A stretch of DNA of 64,000 bases from Sarcocystis neurona (GCA_000727475.1 KL647312.1:1438793-1502792); one strand, 5' to 3'; numbered from the stretch's first letter, positions 36,767-51,103 are shown. Notes: generated from the sequence alone by a model not told the origin. Numbers and translations: made by a program.

Positions 36767-37482
36767 TAAGTCACCTTCCGCTTCGCAAGAAGTTCTGCAC
36801 CGAGAGAACCACTACCAAGGCAGCGGCACTCGTAGCAGCAGCCGCCACAGCTGCAAGAGCAGCACCAATAGCAGCAGCAGAGCAGCAGCCCTCCCAGTAG
36901 CAGCAGGACTCACAGCAGCAGCAACAGCAGCAGTTGCAGCTATACGCTAGTGAGCAGGTCCAGGAGTAGCAGCCTTATTAGCTACTTTGTGTGCGGCTGC
37001 AGTAAGAGCTTCGTTGGTTGGCGCAGCAGCAGCTGGAGCGGCATCGGCGTCCGCGCCGCGAGCAGCCGGGCGGCAGCAACGACTCTCGTACCACTGACGA
37101 GGTTGGCTGCCTGGCACGTCCACTACGACAACCGCAGCAGCAGCAGAGCAAGCGAAGAGGCGAGCAGCAACGCCAGCAACAGCAACAAGAAGAGAAACAC
37201 AGGAGGGACAGCAGTAGCAGGAAGAGAAGCGTCAATCTTATCAGCAGCGGGGACTGCACAGAGGCAGTGGGACAGCAACAGGCGCAGGTGTAGGTGTGCC
37301 TCCGCAGTCACGTGAAGCATCAGCAGTATCAGCGGCGTCAGCAGTACCAGCATCACTAACAACAGCAGCTGCAGCAGCGACTACAGCTGCAGCAGCAATA
37401 GGGGGAACACCAAGTATAGCAGCAGCAGCAGCAACTGCGGCGTCAGGAGCAAGAGCAAGAACAGCCGTAGGGGAGACACAAC

Positions 37483-40400
37483 ATGGAGGTCGTCTTGGCA
37501 GCAGACGAAACTGCGAGGGTGAGGGAGCGTGTGTGGGCTGCTGAGCGACACCTGCGACTCCTGCACAAGCAACGCCAGCAACGGCAGCAACAGCAGCAGC
37601 AGCAGGACAGTCAGCAGGTAGAGGAAAGTGAGGAGCACCGGGAGCCAGAGCGTCAGTCTTCCCACGCTGAGAATCTTCTGTTGTCGCCGGCTTTTAGCGT
37701 ATACCTGCGCCAGCTGCTGCCGGTGCTACCTCCTGCGCATCCGCTCTTCACGAGTGGTCCTTTGCTTGTAGAAGTCGTCCGCTGCGACATTGATTCTCTT
37801 CGCCGCTCCTTCTTTCGTCTCGGGACGGCTGCCGAAGCTGCTGCAGACGACGCTGCTGGCGCTGCCGACAGCACCGCAGACGTGGCAGCTGGTTCTGCTG
37901 TCGATGCTGCTGGTTCTGGCACTGCGTATCCTGCTGCTGCCGCTGCAGCTTTGGCCGCTGCTGCTGCTTCCTCTCCTGCAGCGCAGCGGCTCAACGTACT
38001 CACTTCCCGTCTTTTCTCGTGTTTCCCCTTCTGTGGCAGCAATGATGCGCCTCCCTCTTCGTCGGCGGAAACAGCTGCTGCCGTCCGTTCCGAGATATGC
38101 TGCTGTTACCGCTGCAGCACTAACTGCTGCTGCTGCAGCCGAAGCCTGTCCCATATGAAGAACGACACTTCCTACAGTAGTACCCAGCGTGCCGCGCGTC
38201 CTCTCGGCACGAGCAGCTGCGATGACGACTGCGACAAACCTGGATGCAGCAGGGACAAAAAGGATAGCAACAGGAGTAACAGCAGCGCCTATGGGTCGTG
38301 CTTCTGCTGCAGCACTTCTTCTCTACGTGTTTCCTCGCAACTCTCGAAGGGGAGTAATTTTTCGTTCGTGGATGTCTGCTGTGGTCTCATGGCTGCACTG
38401 GACTTAGCAGCAGTTCGTGCATCTGCTGCTGCTGTTAGACCGACGACTGCAGCAACAGGTTTTCTTCCTCCTTCGCCAGATGCTGCTGCTCCTGCTGCCG
38501 GCAGTTGGGGGCCGCCAATGTTGCGGCCTGCGGTGTCACTGCCGCTGGCTGTAGAGCTCGTGCGTGCTGCTGCAGCTCTGCTAGCTGCGCTGCTTTCTGC
38601 TGCAGCTGCATCCCCCCCTGCAGCAGTTGTTTCGGCCGGAGCCCCGGCAGAGGCTGCAGTACAGCGGTGCAGCAGCACCAGCAGCGAAGAAAAGAACAGC
38701 AGCAGAGGGGAAGAAGGCGGCAGAGAATGGGTGGAAAGCAGCAACGAAGCAGGACATCCTGCCAGGAAGGCGACGGAGAACGGAAGGACGCACTTTAAGG
38801 AGGGCGGTAGCAAAAAAAAGAAGAGCAACAAGGAGGAAGGCAGCGGCAGCGCAAGCAAACACAGCAGCACGGGGATTACTCGTAGTGAGAGCAGCCGCAC
38901 TGGCACGTCCCTGAGTGACGCGCTGGTGGGACAGCAGCCGCCTCTCTTGCCTTCCGTATGTGCTGCTGCGTGGGTGGCTGTGCTGCGTCTGTGCGAGGTC
39001 TGCTGCCGAGTTTTCGTCGCTGCTGTGGAGGCAGAAGTGTCTCTGCTGTGTAGGAGCAGCAGAAGCTACAGGCGGAAGGGAACGATACAGCCGCTGCTCA
39101 TTGCAAGTTTCTGCGAGCCCCCGGCCCGTGCCGCGTCTGCAAGAAATGTCCAGCGGCAGCGGCGACAGGGGAGCTGTGTGCCCGGCGAGCCACAGCAGCA
39201 GCAAGGGACAGAGGGGGGTCTTCCCGGTTCTGCTGGAGCAGCAGCAGAGGATGCTGGTGTATCTGCTCCGCCCGAAGAGGCGGCACTGCGGCAGCCACTG
39301 CTGTGGAGTCTGTTGTACATGGCAGGGTGCGCGCACGCCGCTCGGTGGATATACGATTGGGGGGACCGGCAGCAGCAGGAGCGATATACGCAGCAGCAGC
39401 AGCGACGACAGATCAGCGAGGGACTGTGCATACAGCAACAGCAGCAGTGCGAACGGCAGATCTTTCCTGCAGAAGCTGTGCGACCCGGCTGCAGGAGTGC
39501 CGGTGTTCTGGAAGAGGAGAAGGAGGAGGAGGAGCACGAGGAGAACGGCGCAATGTGGACCGCATGTCTACGGCTGCGCGCAGCAGCAGCTAGTGCAGTT
39601 GCATCGCTGTTCGCTGTGGATGACCCGCGTCAACAGACGCTGCACTTCGAAGAGCTTCTCGAAAGTCCACGACGTTTGGTGCGGCAGCAGCTGCAGCAGC
39701 TGCGGCAGAAGCTTGAGCAGCAGCAACAGTCGGATGGCAGCGCAGCAGTGTGGACGATTCAGCAGCAGCAAAATGACGCAGGAGGGACCGCGTGTTGGGC
39801 GTCGTTGCAGAACCAGCAACCGGAGGCGGTGGAAGACGTGCATGTCGAGCTACAGCAGCAGCAGCAGCCAACCGGTCGACGTGGCGCAGCGAAACTCGTG
39901 AAGGAGAGCGGGAAACAGCAACAGAGACAGCAACAGCAGCAAGGAAAGAGTGCTGCTGCGCTGGTGCTGGAGTGCCTGTTGACGGTTTTGAACCACCAGG
40001 AGAAAGAATCGCGCGGGGGTGGCCATGGCGCTGCCGTGGAAATGCCTGTTTTGTTGTGGAGGCGCAAATGCAGCTCCGTCGTCTGGGGCTGTGTACGCTG
40101 TCTTTTCTTCTGTGCAGCCACACGCCAGACGCTTCCGCAGCTTGGCCTGCTGCAGTTGCTGCCCACTCTCACAGGACAGCTGGCTTCCTATCTTAGAACC
40201 TTTAGCGCGCTCTCGGGCATAACGGGAGTCGCCGTTGCTACACCGACCGCTGGTGATGCTGCTTCTGATACTGCGACACCCGCGGCGGACAGGTCCTCCT
40301 CATCAGGAAAGCCTGAGAAGCGACCACCGGCGACAGCCGAAACGTGTGCTGCTGCTGCTGCTGGTCCTCACACAAGCTTTCGAGCGGTTCTCGTGCTGCT

Positions 40401-43400
40401 GCAGGTGCTGCTGCAGCACGAACAACAGCAGCAGCGACTCGCTTTTTTCCCTCTGAAGGTTGCTGTGGAGGAGAAGCAGCAGCTTGTCGGGGAACGGACG
40501 GTTACTCATCGATTACGACAGGGGAGCCCCCGGCGACAACAGCAGGCGCAGGAGGAGGCGGCAGAACAGGCGCAGGGCTGTCTCCTGCAGCCGGGGATCC
40601 CGGAGCAGCTTTGTATGCTGCTGCAGTATTTCATGCACGACGAGGCTCAGTCGACGTCATTGGTGCAGCAGTGGCAGGTCGTCTGCTCTCCCGGAGTTGC
40701 GCTGCTTCAGCAGCGAGACGATCCGCACCACGTTCAACGGGATGCACTGCTGTGCTTTGGTACACAAGTGATGCTTCGTCTAGGAAGGCTCTTTGGTGCA
40801 GCGTCCTCCGTGCTATTGGGTATACAAATGGCGATACATTCGATCAAGCGCTCTATTTTCACTTCTTCTGCCATCCGATCTTACTGGCCTGCCGGGGCTG
40901 ATGCTGCCGCTCGTGGTGCTGCTGCTGCTGCGGCCACTGCTCGATCAGCTGCGGAGGTTGCCCCTCACTCCGGAACTACCGAAACGGAGGAGGCATCGGG
41001 GATAGCGGCACGGCGACAGAGGGCTGCGACAGCTGCCTCAATAGCAGGAGCAGCAGCAGAAGCTCTTACCAGTTCCTCCGTTGCAGCAACGGCGTGCACG
41101 TCTTTGTCCCGGCCGACGCCCGACCAGATACCTGCAGCCTGTTCGGGGAAGTGCTCCTGTCGCGGTTCCGTACACGTTCCTCGTTCGTTGCCTGCTGCGT
41201 CTGCCTGTTGCCGGCCAGCAGCCACAGAAACACTAGAACAGCAAAGAGACCTGCAGCAGGTGCTGGGATTGGTGCTGCTGCTGCGCTCCACGCTTGCTCG
41301 TCAAGCCGAAGAGCTGTGGGGTGGCCTACGCCTGGTGGTGCAGCATCTGCCGGCTGCTTTTGAAGACACACTGTTGACTCACAGTTTCTCTCTAGTGCAG
41401 GAGGAGCAGCGCCTCTGGCTACTGCTACAAGAACAACAGCAGCAGTTGCTGGCGCTGCTTTGTGCGCGGCGACACTTGACGGCTCTTCATAACTCGCAGT
41501 CTGCGATGCCGCATTACCATGTCAGCCACTCGGCCTCCTGCTGCATCTGTGTGGAAAGCGAAATTTCTGCTTCTTCTTCTCCGGTATCTTGTGCTTCCTT
41601 TTCCTTTTCTTCTTCTGTATCTCCTCCGTCCCTTTCCGCCTCTTCGTTCTCTCCTCACTCTGCGTCACAGTCGAGCTGCAGCAGCGTGACACACGGAAGC
41701 TGTCCGGAGGGACGTGATGCAGCTGCGCCGCGTCTCTTGTATCTTACCTATATGGAGAATTTCTTCAAGAAGCAGCAGAAGACCTGGCTGCTCTCTCGGT
41801 TGCCCTTCGTGCAGCAGCAGCAGCAGATCTTTCCAGGGGCAACACACGCCAGCAACCAGCCGGGCAGTGGCTTTTTCGCCTATTTGTTCGTAGCTTACCG
41901 AGGGCTGCATGACCTCTCTGCGCTGCTGTCTAGTCTAAGCACCTGGCAGCAGATCCAGCAGCAGCCGTCAGAGCCTGCACAGCAGCAGGGCCAGCAGCCG
42001 CAGGAGGAAATGCAGCGGCGGCACCTACCGCGGGAAGAGCTATCAGACCTGAAGCAGCAGAAGACAAGTGAGGCCTGCACCATGACGAAAGAGGAAGAAT
42101 GCTTGACGTCTCCGCGTGCCGATGAGAGGGCTTCTGGCAAAGGCCGCATCTCAGACGAGGGTCACGGCGGCAAGAACAAAAGGCGGCGTCGTGAAAGCGC
42201 GAGCTCTGGCGGCTGCGACGGCGACAGCGGCAGCAGCAGTGGCGAGCGGAAGCGTCTTCTTCGCGTGCGAACCACCGTTCGTTCGGTTTCATTCTTGTTA
42301 AGCCCGGCAATTCTGCAGCACTTTGGTGCTGTGCCCGTCACAGCGTTGCCTGCGCAGCTGCCTGCCTTGGCTGACTTCTTGCTGCGGCTGCTCTTGGAAG
42401 CGGGAGATGCTTTGTCTGCTGCTCTCTTGCCGCGGCAGCAGCCGCAGGCCTCGGTCCGTGGAGAGGCGAGGAGCAGCAGCAGGCGGGAGTGGAAAGCAGC
42501 ACAAACAGAGGCGTGCGTAGCAGGTGCATCCGGGTGCACGCAGCGTCAAGCAGGGGAGTTGCTGTCGCCGACAGCGACCCGAGAGTCTGCAGCAGCAGAT
42601 GCGTGTAGCCCCACTCCACTGGCTACAGAAGAAGAAGCTGCTGCAAATGCGACAGCAGCACATCGTTTCCACTGCAGCACCAGCAGCGAACACACGCCCG
42701 CGTGTAGCAGGGAAGCGACCGGGGGATTCGGTACGGCCAGTCGCAGGAGCGGCGACCACGAAGGTAGTGAAAAGACGGAAGGATACGCCCCACGCCCTCG
42801 GGAAGGCCGTTCACGCAGCAAGATGATGAATAGGGACGCGTGTCTCGAGGATGCTGATGCGCGCAGCAGTTGCGGAGAGGTTTCTGCTGGAGCGCAGTTT
42901 TCCCAGTGCGAAGGCGAGACGGCGACGGCAGCGGAAGAACAGCGTTCTTCACGTTCCGCAGAAGAGCAGCAGGGCGGCGCCTCGGTCGTGTCGTTCAAGT
43001 GGATACCCGAAAACGACGGCGAAAGCCAGAAAAGAGAAGGACACTGTTCCTACCCTCTTTTTAGAAATCAAGAAACAGCAGACCTTTTCGCTGCGATAGA
43101 GAACGTGGCAGTGTATCGGCTGGTGCTGTCGTACTTCGCAGCTGGTATTTTGGAGCTGCAGCATCCGACGCGGCGATCGCAGCAGCTGCAGCAGCAACTT
43201 GAGGCGCTGCTGCCGCGGCTGCTGTCCTTCTGGGTCGCTGCAGCTGCTGCTCTGCTGCAGCAGCGGCAGCTCTTCATATCTCTTGGCCTTGACCAAATAT
43301 TGGACTCGCCGCCTCAAGTAAAGCCGCGTGTACTCACGCATCCCTGCGGTTGTCTGGGAAAGCCTGACCCTTGTGCACAGAGTGTCACTGCTGCTACAGG

Positions 43401-46400
43401 CGTGTCGGAGCTACGAGGCGGAACCACTGCTGTGACAGCGGCAACAGGCGTCGGTCGACAGCACGAGCGACAGCGACTTCGGCATTTGTGGCAACACAGC
43501 GAAGCCTGCCTCTCGGTGTCTCTCGCTTCGCTGCTTCTTGTCTTCCGTGCCTGGGAGATCCCCTCGTACAGCACCAGCAAGGGGAGCAGCGGAGCATGTC
43601 ATAGTAGGGAACAGACTACAGCAGCAGCCAGAGCGAGCGACGTGCAGGTGGATCCGGTGGGCCGTTCTTTGTCTGTCGCAGCTCTCCAGCAGCGGGTGCT
43701 GCAACTCCTTCAGCAGCTGGCGCTGGAACTCATGCCGGGACATACAGTATGCAGTCTCTGCAGTCGTGGCGCAGCTCGCGGCGCTGGCAGCGAAGCAGGA
43801 GCCAGAAGGGGCTCGAAGAAAGGTGCGGACGTCGACGCGAACAGCAACGACAGCAGCGACAGCAGTAGACAGACAGATGCATGGAAGGACGAGAGGAACG
43901 AATCAGACAGCGTTAGATCCAGTGAATCATACTTGCAGCACACGAAGGTGTGCAGGCGTTCACGGAGCGTCGAAAGGGGAACGGGGGAAGCTGGAGTGCT
44001 GCTGGGCGTGCGAGCAGGGCTGCTCTTTCTGTTGTTGTCGGAAGGGACGGAGTGGGGCGAGCAGCAGGAGCGACAGCAGCGGCAGAGGAGTGACCGCCTG
44101 CCCCACAGCCGACACGTGTCTACAGCGGAGCAGATCGCTTTCGCTGCAATCGACTGCCTCAATAGTGTCGCAAGGGGAGAGTTGACGACACCTCTGTGTG
44201 GGGTGTCTTGCAGCTGCGGCGGGTACCGCACCAGCGGAAGCGTCGTCGACGGCAGCTGCAGCAGTGTGGAGAACAACAGCAGCGCCGTTGCGGAGGGGGA
44301 GGCCGGTAACAGTAGCAACTGCTTGTGCGACAGCGAAACCGCGCAGTGTGCTTACAAGCAGGTAGAAGAGAGCTGCGGGCTCTCCAGCGCCGATAACACA
44401 GAAGAAGTGGGAAGGGGGCTGCAACAGCAGATTGGCTGGCTGCTGTGGAATGCAGAGGTGCTACCGTACATTCCTTTGCTTATACGTCATCTGTCTGTCC
44501 CCTCAGCAGGCGCCGGGGGCGCCGACGGTCTCAACAACGGGTTACACGTCAGCTTAGCTGCTGCCGCGGTTCAGCCAGAGCTGTCCGCTGGTGAAGAGGC
44601 AGACACAACTCGTGACAATACTTACTGCTGCACTCACACGGAGTGGCGATGGCGGGACGCCATGGCTACGCTCGCGTCGTGGGTGGTTCCCGATGGTCGG
44701 CGGGCTCCTTCCACAGCAGCAGATGAACAGCAACAGCGACAACAAAAGCAGCTCTTGCAGCAGGCAGGTGTGTTTGAAATTCACTGCCTTCAGCCGTTCG
44801 TGCTAATGCGCGTAGAGGCGCTGCTGCGGGACGCACGTCTGCGTCTGGCAGGGCCGCAGCTGCAACAGCGACAAGACATGACGTGGAAACAGCAGAAAAT
44901 ACAGCAACACCGCTGTGCACCAGTGCCAGTTGATGAGGAGACAGAGCGTCAGCACGAAACAGGCACAAAAGACGCTAACGCGGAAACAGCCGCAGCGTTG
45001 AAAGCAGTTGATCATTCGGATAAAAAGGCCATACCGATGCACGTTGAACAATCTTCAGGAGAAACAGCCGCTGCCGCAGGTGACGCTGCTGGCGCAGCTG
45101 CGAAAAGCGACGAAAACGCGGACGCGGCGACGGCAGTGTCAGCTGGTGCGGTCTTCAAGCAAGTGAGGGTGCTGCTTCGATTCCTGTGTACGCAGCTATC
45201 CCAGGGCTATCTGAGTCTTGAATACCGTTGCAGCACGATGGATGCAGCCGCAGTAGCTGCGACTGCTCCTGCTGTCACTCCTGTGTACATTTGTGAAGGG
45301 AGCGTAGAGGCGCTTGACGGGGGCGAGAGGAAGAACGCTGCGGCGGAGAAGAGAAGCAAGCGAAAGAGAGTGAAGACGAGCAAGCCAGACGCGCTGCTGA
45401 TGCAGCTTTCTAGAGGAGAAGAACGGTATATTCCGCAAAGGCGACTGCTACAGGAGATTTGGCGTTGTCTTGAAGCAATTTTGGCGTGGTTGATGAAGAT
45501 GCAGATCCTCTTGGGGCGGGCGGTGCTACGGTTTAACGAGTGTGGGGATGGCGGAGCAGCAACAGGAGAGACACAGGCTGTGAAAAAGGCAGCCTGGATT
45601 TACGGAAGGGCTACTGACCTGAGGGCAGCAGCAGCAACAGATGCTGCTGCTGTCGTTGTTGAAGCCCTGCAAGCCGTTTCGCTCTTGGGCGCCAGCAGCG
45701 CAGCCGCGCGTGAAGCGCTGCTGAAGATTTTGCAGGAGAAGCAGCAACAGGAGGTGTATGAGGAAGTCGTCCCACAGCAGCAAGAGACGCAGCAACAGGA
45801 ACAGCAGCCACTGCAAGAATGCCGTGGCCAGCAGCGCCAGCGGCAGAAGCAGCCTCAGCCGCAGCAACAAGTATCACTGCAGGAGGGGCAGATAGTGAAT
45901 ACACGAAAAAAGGAGAAACGCAAGCGGAGTGAAAGAATTTCGCACCAGCCTGATGCTGCCGCTAGTAATGAGCAGAGGTATAGTGATGTTGGACGTGAGG
46001 AGGGGACGCAGTATGTACCCGTGCCACTTTCAGCACCGCAGCTCCTCAAGCAGCTGCAACAGCTGAACGCCTGTCCTTTCACAACATTATCGCATACTCT
46101 TATTACTGCGCAGCAGCTTGCCGATGTGCTCTGGATCGCAGCAACAGGAGCAGCGCCCTCGACGTTACAAGCGAGCGCGGCGACAGCGCCGTCGCTAGCC
46201 GATGAAGCAGCGGCCCCAACAGCACCCGCGAAATCCGTTGCAGCAGGCGCAGACGCGGGCACAGGTACAGCAGAAAAGAAAGGACTGCATTTGCCTGGGG
46301 AGCCTGAACTCGCCACGGGGGAAGGTGCTGACGAGCAGGTAGAGGGACGCGAACGCGTGCGTTGTCTAACAAAGCCACCGGTATACTGCCATCTGTCTAA

Positions 46401-49400
46401 CCGACCGGCAGACGCTATTACGCGCTTAGTCCTAAATCTTGTCTGTCAGACTGTCTCTGTGTATCCGTTTGATGAAGCGCGTTGCCAGACAGTCTGCGGC
46501 AAAGGAGTGAAGTCACGCGCCCTAGCCACCGCTGCCGACTCTCCGGCTACAGACCCACGTGGCGTTTCTGCAGCTAGTGCGGATGGGAGAGCTCCAGAGA
46601 TCACCGCCCCCGACACAGCTGCTGCCGAGGGGAGCGCCGCTGACGCGGCTGTCGCGCACGGAGAGGCTGCCGAGGCAGAGGCTGTCGACTTGCTGCCAGG
46701 TCTTTGGTGCTTCATGAAAACTGTGCGTGTTGCTTTGGAACAGGCGCTGTTAAGGAGGCGAGAAGGAAAGGAAGGGAGAGCGCCAGTAGCTCCGTTGCAC
46801 ATATCTCCAAGAGACGCGGTCTGGATGCAATTGCGTGCGACAGAAGTGCGAGCCGCAGCAAGCGGGAGGGCTGGCGAAAGATGTGCTCACCTGAGGCTCA
46901 CTGTTACTGCTTCTGCTTCTGCTGCATCGCTGCAGCACAGCCACGAGAACAGGTGGCAGGTCGTGAGTAATGCAGAAACATGGCCAAGTCGTCGTGTATT
47001 CGGAGGTGTGACTGAAAGCAACAGGGAGGAAGACAGCGTAAGCCGCGCCCGCGGCAGACAATTGAGGCAGATCCTGTGCGTTTTATCATGTTTGACTCGC
47101 CTGATCCAACATATTGTTGCCTGGAAGTCGTGGGAGGAATGGGTGCAGCAGCAAGGAGCGCGTCAACGAAAATCTAGCAGCCGCAGCTTGGACGCGCCTG
47201 ATGCTGCAGCATGGAAGGAGTGGGGCAGCACACCTGCTGTCACAGGACGAGCCGGTGGCTCTAGTGCCGGAACCGATGAGAAGGTGGGGAGTGAGCGCTT
47301 CGCGGGCGACCGCGGTGCGCGTGCGACGAGCGCAACGAGCGCAGCGCGTGCTGAGCCGCCACAGGTGCTGCTGACTACTGTAGCAGCCGTTGCTGCTAGC
47401 TTGCAGGCGCAGCTGCCCCTTCCTGTACTGCTACAGTTTCTGCTGCACTGCATGCTGACGGAGAGGTTTGCGCAGAACGCGTGGAGAGAACGAGTTCAGC
47501 CTCAGCAGCGTACGGAAGAGGAGAAGGGGGTGAGGCAGCGACAGCTGCGAAGGCAGCTGCAGAAGCATGAAGGGACGCAGCAGAAGAAGGAAGCGAGGGA
47601 GCAGGAAGACGAAAAAGGACAACGGCAAGGGGAACAACAGCACGAGGACGACTCGACTGACGTCTGGGGGAGGCGCATTGGATCTTTCTACAGAAGAGAA
47701 CTGGTTCTTCTTGCGACGCTGGTAGCCAGGCACGCACTGACGCTCGAGCTGTGGCTTGCAGATTCCAGCTGCAGCAACAGTCTGACCAAGGTGCAGCAAA
47801 TGCCCAACTCCCGACGACAGTCGCAGCAGCAAAAGTCTCGACTGCAGGAACAGCACCAGTCGCAGCAACAGCACATGCGTCCCTCAGAGAAAATACGGGA
47901 GCTACGCGGTGTGAAAGGTGAAACGTATGCAGAGCCAAGCGTTTGTGCAGGTGCAGCGAAGAACCCCGCTGGCTCCTCCCTCCCAGGTGGAGTGACTGCA
48001 GCAGCGAATTGCACGCTTGACGGAGTGGGAGCCGAAGCAATGATTTTCCAGCCGTTCCCTTCTGTGTCCACAGGGCTGGAGTGTACTGGGGAAACAGTCT
48101 TAAGCTTGCTTGAGACCTTGCTAGCAGAGCTGTGGACTCACAAGGTGTGGGCGAGTCGCCCTTTGGGATACAGCTGCGCAATACACAGGTGCTTCCCAAA
48201 CGCGACGCGTCCACGCACAACTACTTGCACAGACGGTAGCGGTGATGAAGCCGCAGCCGCTTTCTCTGAGACGTACTCACATTTCGCTGGCGCAGAAGAA
48301 GCGGCAAAGATTGGCACCGCCTCGTGCGTAGTCCCAGATGTCGTGCTCGACGCTGTGCAGGACGTGCTACGGTGTTGCTGCTCGCAGTGGGCAGCAGCCG
48401 TCAGCAGATACCGGCGGCAGCTACGCGAGAAGGATCGACTAGAACAGCGTGGGCATTTCGAGCAACAGATGGAGCTTCGGCAGCACGAGAAAGAGCCAGA
48501 GCAGTGCCAGCAGGAGCAGGTTGAGCAGGACTCGCACCAGCGGCTCCAGCAGCAGCAGGACGAGCAACAAGATCAACACAGAAACCAGCCGCAGCAACAG
48601 CAGGAGCCTTCTGGGAGACATACGTGTGCCACAGTGGGGCGTCGGCTAGTGGCGATGTTGGTGAAGATAGGTGAGGTAAAGATTCTGCAAGCACTGAATC
48701 GAGGCAGCAATGCTAAGAAGCCGCGGTGCTCGATACTCCAGAAGAAACGGGCGGGCTGTAGCGGAAGGAGAAAGCCGGAGGACGCTTATGGGACAATACT
48801 AGGGAGCGGCGAAGTACCTCCCGGGACCCAGCGCAGCAGAGTCGCCAGCTCTGTGGAGACACACGTGGTGGAAGGATTTGATTACGGAGGCGCTATCTGT
48901 GAAGCCACTGTTGCCGAGCAGCTACTGTTGCAGCTGCCGTCCGCGGCAGACGTATGCGAGGACAGGGGCGCACGACAAGCGAACGCTTTGAGTCTTGCTG
49001 CCGCGTCTACAACCGGGTAGGGGCCTGCGAAAAGAGAGTCTTTTGCTGCGATGTTGCGGCGGTCTGTTTCCTGTGGGAAACACGAGGTCGTGGGCGCGTG
49101 CACGTTGTGACCACGCGCATGAAAAAGAGCGTCGTCTGTGCAGGATCTGTAGCCAAGAGGCGCGAGGCGGTTCTTCCGTTGACAGCAAGTTAGAGGTTCC
49201 TTGCAGGATAGAGAACTAGTTTGTGATGGAATCTAAAGAGGAGGATAGAGAGAGATCACCCTAGGAAAAGGTGGTGTTTTACGCACAAATTACTGGGTGG
49301 CTCGACTGTTCAAGCTTGTACGCGTACGGCTGACGTATGCAGTTCAATTCCTCCTGACGTGTGCGCTCTTTGTAGGAGAGGCGGAGCCCGGCCCCGTGAG

Positions 49401-50877
49401 ACACGTACGTAGTGTTTTGTATACGTCATGCATACGTAGGTTCGTGTCAAAAGTGTGTTTACTTGGACGTGTCGGTCTTTGTGGATCCGGAAGCAAGCAG
49501 AAGCGCGAGCAAGTTGTTTTTTATGCATTCATAGGTATGCGTTCCTGTTCCGTCTGGTTGCTGCAGGGAATGGGCGGAGCTACTGACGCAGCAGTTGCCA
49601 GCAGGGTTGCTGCTAGAACTCGTCTCCGGTCTATCCAGCTGCTTAAGTCCGATTGAGCAGCAGACCACTGTCTTTGACTGCTGTAGTACGAGCTGTATCA
49701 CCAGCTTAGCAGTCGGACAGGCGCTGCTTCTGCTGCTCCAGCAGCGCACGACTGTGATGGGCTGTCTGCGCAGTATTGTCAAAGTCAGAGCTGGAGCTGC
49801 GACTACGCTGCAGCAGCAGCTTCTGCAGAGCTTGTGCAGCCTCCTTCAACGCCTTCAGCACCACTGCAGGGATGCCTGGGCGCTTCTCTCCCTCAGAATT
49901 GACAGAAGCGTTGATACTGCCCCCTACGAGGTGGTCAGCAGGGCAAAGCAGCAGTTACTCTGTGCGTGGCTTTCTGTGTGCGTGGCCCGGGTCGGCTGCG
50001 TCTTGGGCGGCATCGTCAAATTGCTGGCCACCGAGGGGCAAAGTAGGTCTGCTGCAGTCTTCAAGAGACTTTTCGAAGTTCACGCGTCCCGTATGTAATG
50101 TTCTGGTCGCGCCTTCACCTTCAGATAGTCTGAAGCACCGCGGTGTGTCTGTGTAGTTGCATAAAAAGGTAAACATATACCTGTATACGTATATATTACG
50201 TATGTGTATATAGTTGTGTATATTGTGTGTATTGTCTTCCCCCTCTGGCGTGTCTACACCTCTTGTGCGTTGGGTATGAATGTACCTCAGAGAAAGCGAG
50301 GCAGGAGCAGGGACGGCTGGCAGCAGAGAGGAGCCGCGGCCCAGGTATACAGGTTGTCGCTGTGGGCCGGGGGGCGCTGGAGGTTGTAGCACTTGTCCTC
50401 GCCCGTGGGGCACAACTCGCTATGGAGACGCTTTACCGGTGAGTTGCAGATTTGAAATGCGCAGAAACAGTCCGAAATTGCAATTGTCGAAGGTGCAGTC
50501 GGTCGCAGGAACACTGCAGCTATACAGGTGCATACAGTATACTGCTATGGACATACATGTCTATCCATGTACACGTATATATATGTATAGATACACATAT
50601 ATATATATATAGATATTTACATATATATATATATATATTTATATATATAGATAGATATTTATGTACATTTAGATATATTTATCCATCTCGCTGAATGTGT
50701 ATGTCTATATATACACTCATATATATATGAGTGCATATACGTGAAACTGTCGCCGGCGTCCGCAGGTCTTCTGGTGACCTGCTTCTTCAAGACGCAAATT
50801 CGCGAGACTTTGTGCATCCCAGCGTCAGCCTCGTGGGAGCTCCGCAATCAGAAGGAAAATACAAGTCCCGCTTGTGA
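37483..50877 (+). CDS. Giant homopolymer-rich protein (>4,000 residues), unknown function
   Basis: ATG 37483 opens one uninterrupted coding exon to 49018 (donor ACCGG|gtaggg), in phase with exons 49567-50090 (starts EWAELLTQQLPAGLLLELV), 50345-50438 and 50766-50877 (TGA at 50875). The product is about 4,090 residues. It is riddled with poly-Gln, poly-Ala, poly-Ser, Gly-Asn and Glu/Lys runs, but between them are Leu-rich amphipathic segments typical of helical-repeat scaffolds, for example near 40,570-40,860, 41,250-41,470, 43,070-43,300 and the whole of 49,567-50,438. I recognise no catalytic or binding domain; any comparison with large helical ribosome-biogenesis or trafficking scaffolds is guesswork. 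Other frames stay open here only because CAG repeats lack stops in most frames; this one is chosen for its unbroken 11.5 kb and in-phase 3' exons. Both ends are uncertain: coding-like exons occur upstream (from 34,059) and downstream (51,104). Confidence 0.75.
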
Positions 50878-51103
50878 CGGTGTTGGCTACAGTCCCACGC
50901 GAGTGACTCGCTGACGACGCGAGACCTCAAAACCAAGGATGGGTGCTCCTCGTGGCGAAGTGGCAGAGTTCCTTGTGGCACTTACTTACGTATTTGCAGT
51001 GGTCGGCCTGAGGATCGTACGCGTTTTTGAGTGATGCGGTGCGATGTGCTGCAGCGCTCCTAGAGACACAAGTGCCGGGTGGCTTTCTTCTGCTCGATGG
51101 CAG

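Noticed and set aside
38581..39901. Long secondary frames on both strands inside the giant exon (318 and 328 codons)
   Set aside because: They are shadows of CAG/CTG repeats; only the 37,483 frame is open for the whole 11.5 kb and continues in phase into later exons.
49370..49396. Possible 20-nt microexon between 49,018 and 49,567
   Set aside because: It has tag and gtgaga borders, but including it destroys phase with the following exon, while direct splicing keeps it.
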